A DNA stretch of 64,000 nt from Streptomyces sp. NBC_01451 (GTDB lineage Bacteria > Actinomycetota > Actinomycetes > Streptomycetales > Streptomycetaceae), in the NCBI RefSeq assembly GCF_036227485.1, contig NZ_CP109479.1, positions 62,001-126,000 on the forward strand, written 5' to 3'. A model generated the notes under the pieces. That model ran no database searches. It was not told the DNA's origin and saw only the letters and a list, made by a program, of their open reading frames with translations. A program made the position numbers and the translations under genes. Position 1 is the first letter of the stretch. The number at the start of each line of letters is the position of its first letter. Shown piece by piece: positions 63,980-64,000 of this stretch.

Positions 63980-64000
63980 CCATGCTCTCCCGCGCCGTCT

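Overview
The window reads as a high-GC actinobacterial accessory region, almost certainly from Streptomyces. Codon third positions are overwhelmingly G or C, GTG starts are frequent, and the families present (DUF2637 protein, LysM/BTAD protein, STAND ATPases with WD40 or HEAT repeats, type I-E CRISPR with 29-nt repeats) are typical of Streptomyces chromosome arms, plasmids and integrated elements. No housekeeping, rRNA or tRNA gene was seen. Gene decay is common: truncated genes, IS debris and single-base frameshifts.

1-19 kb is a defence-type island with four large signal-transduction ATPases: the C-terminus of a NACHT/HEAT protein cut by the left edge; a 1430-aa NACHT protein ending in a PD-(D/E)XK nuclease-like domain; a caspase-NACHT-WD40 protein broken at a run of eight G; and a membrane-anchored NB-ARC-WD40 protein. 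A lipase-like hydrolase is divergent from the caspase gene. A NucA/NucB nuclease remnant follows the NB-ARC gene and is interrupted by an IS3-family element (19363-20602) with a 5-bp target duplication.

20-39 kb holds an SGNH-hydrolase lipoprotein, a NarL-type two-component pair, a truncated recombinase, an AAA ATPase with a stub of a partner gene, small membrane proteins, an HTH-membrane protein coupled to a lipoprotein, an AbiE-type toxin-antitoxin pair whose antitoxin-like protein carries a recent 204-bp internal duplication, an MFS fragment and a coiled-coil membrane protein.

39.4-52.1 kb is the most striking part. A complete type I-E effector operon (cas3, cas8e, cse2, cas7e, cas5e, cas6e) is followed, where cas1-cas2 would normally sit, by a DD35E Mu/TniA-like transposase (frameshifted) and a TniB/TnsC-like ATPase. 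No cas1, cas2 or tniQ is visible. A divergent 23-repeat CRISPR array with unusually degenerate repeats lies beyond cas3; a second four-repeat array at 58.1 kb has a matching leader.

52.2-57.9 kb, between the arrays, holds a nucleotide-metabolism cassette: MazG-like pyrophosphohydrolase, acyl-carrier-like protein, XRE regulator, ImmA/IrrE protease, thymidylate-synthase-like protein and a protein resembling the 5-hydroxymethyl-dU DNA kinase helical family. 58.7-64 kb carries IS21-like end repeats, a broken LysM/BTAD gene, a DUF2637 protein of plasmid type and a second MazG-like protein. Several genes are split at G/C runs, so indel errors in the assembly must be weighed against real decay.
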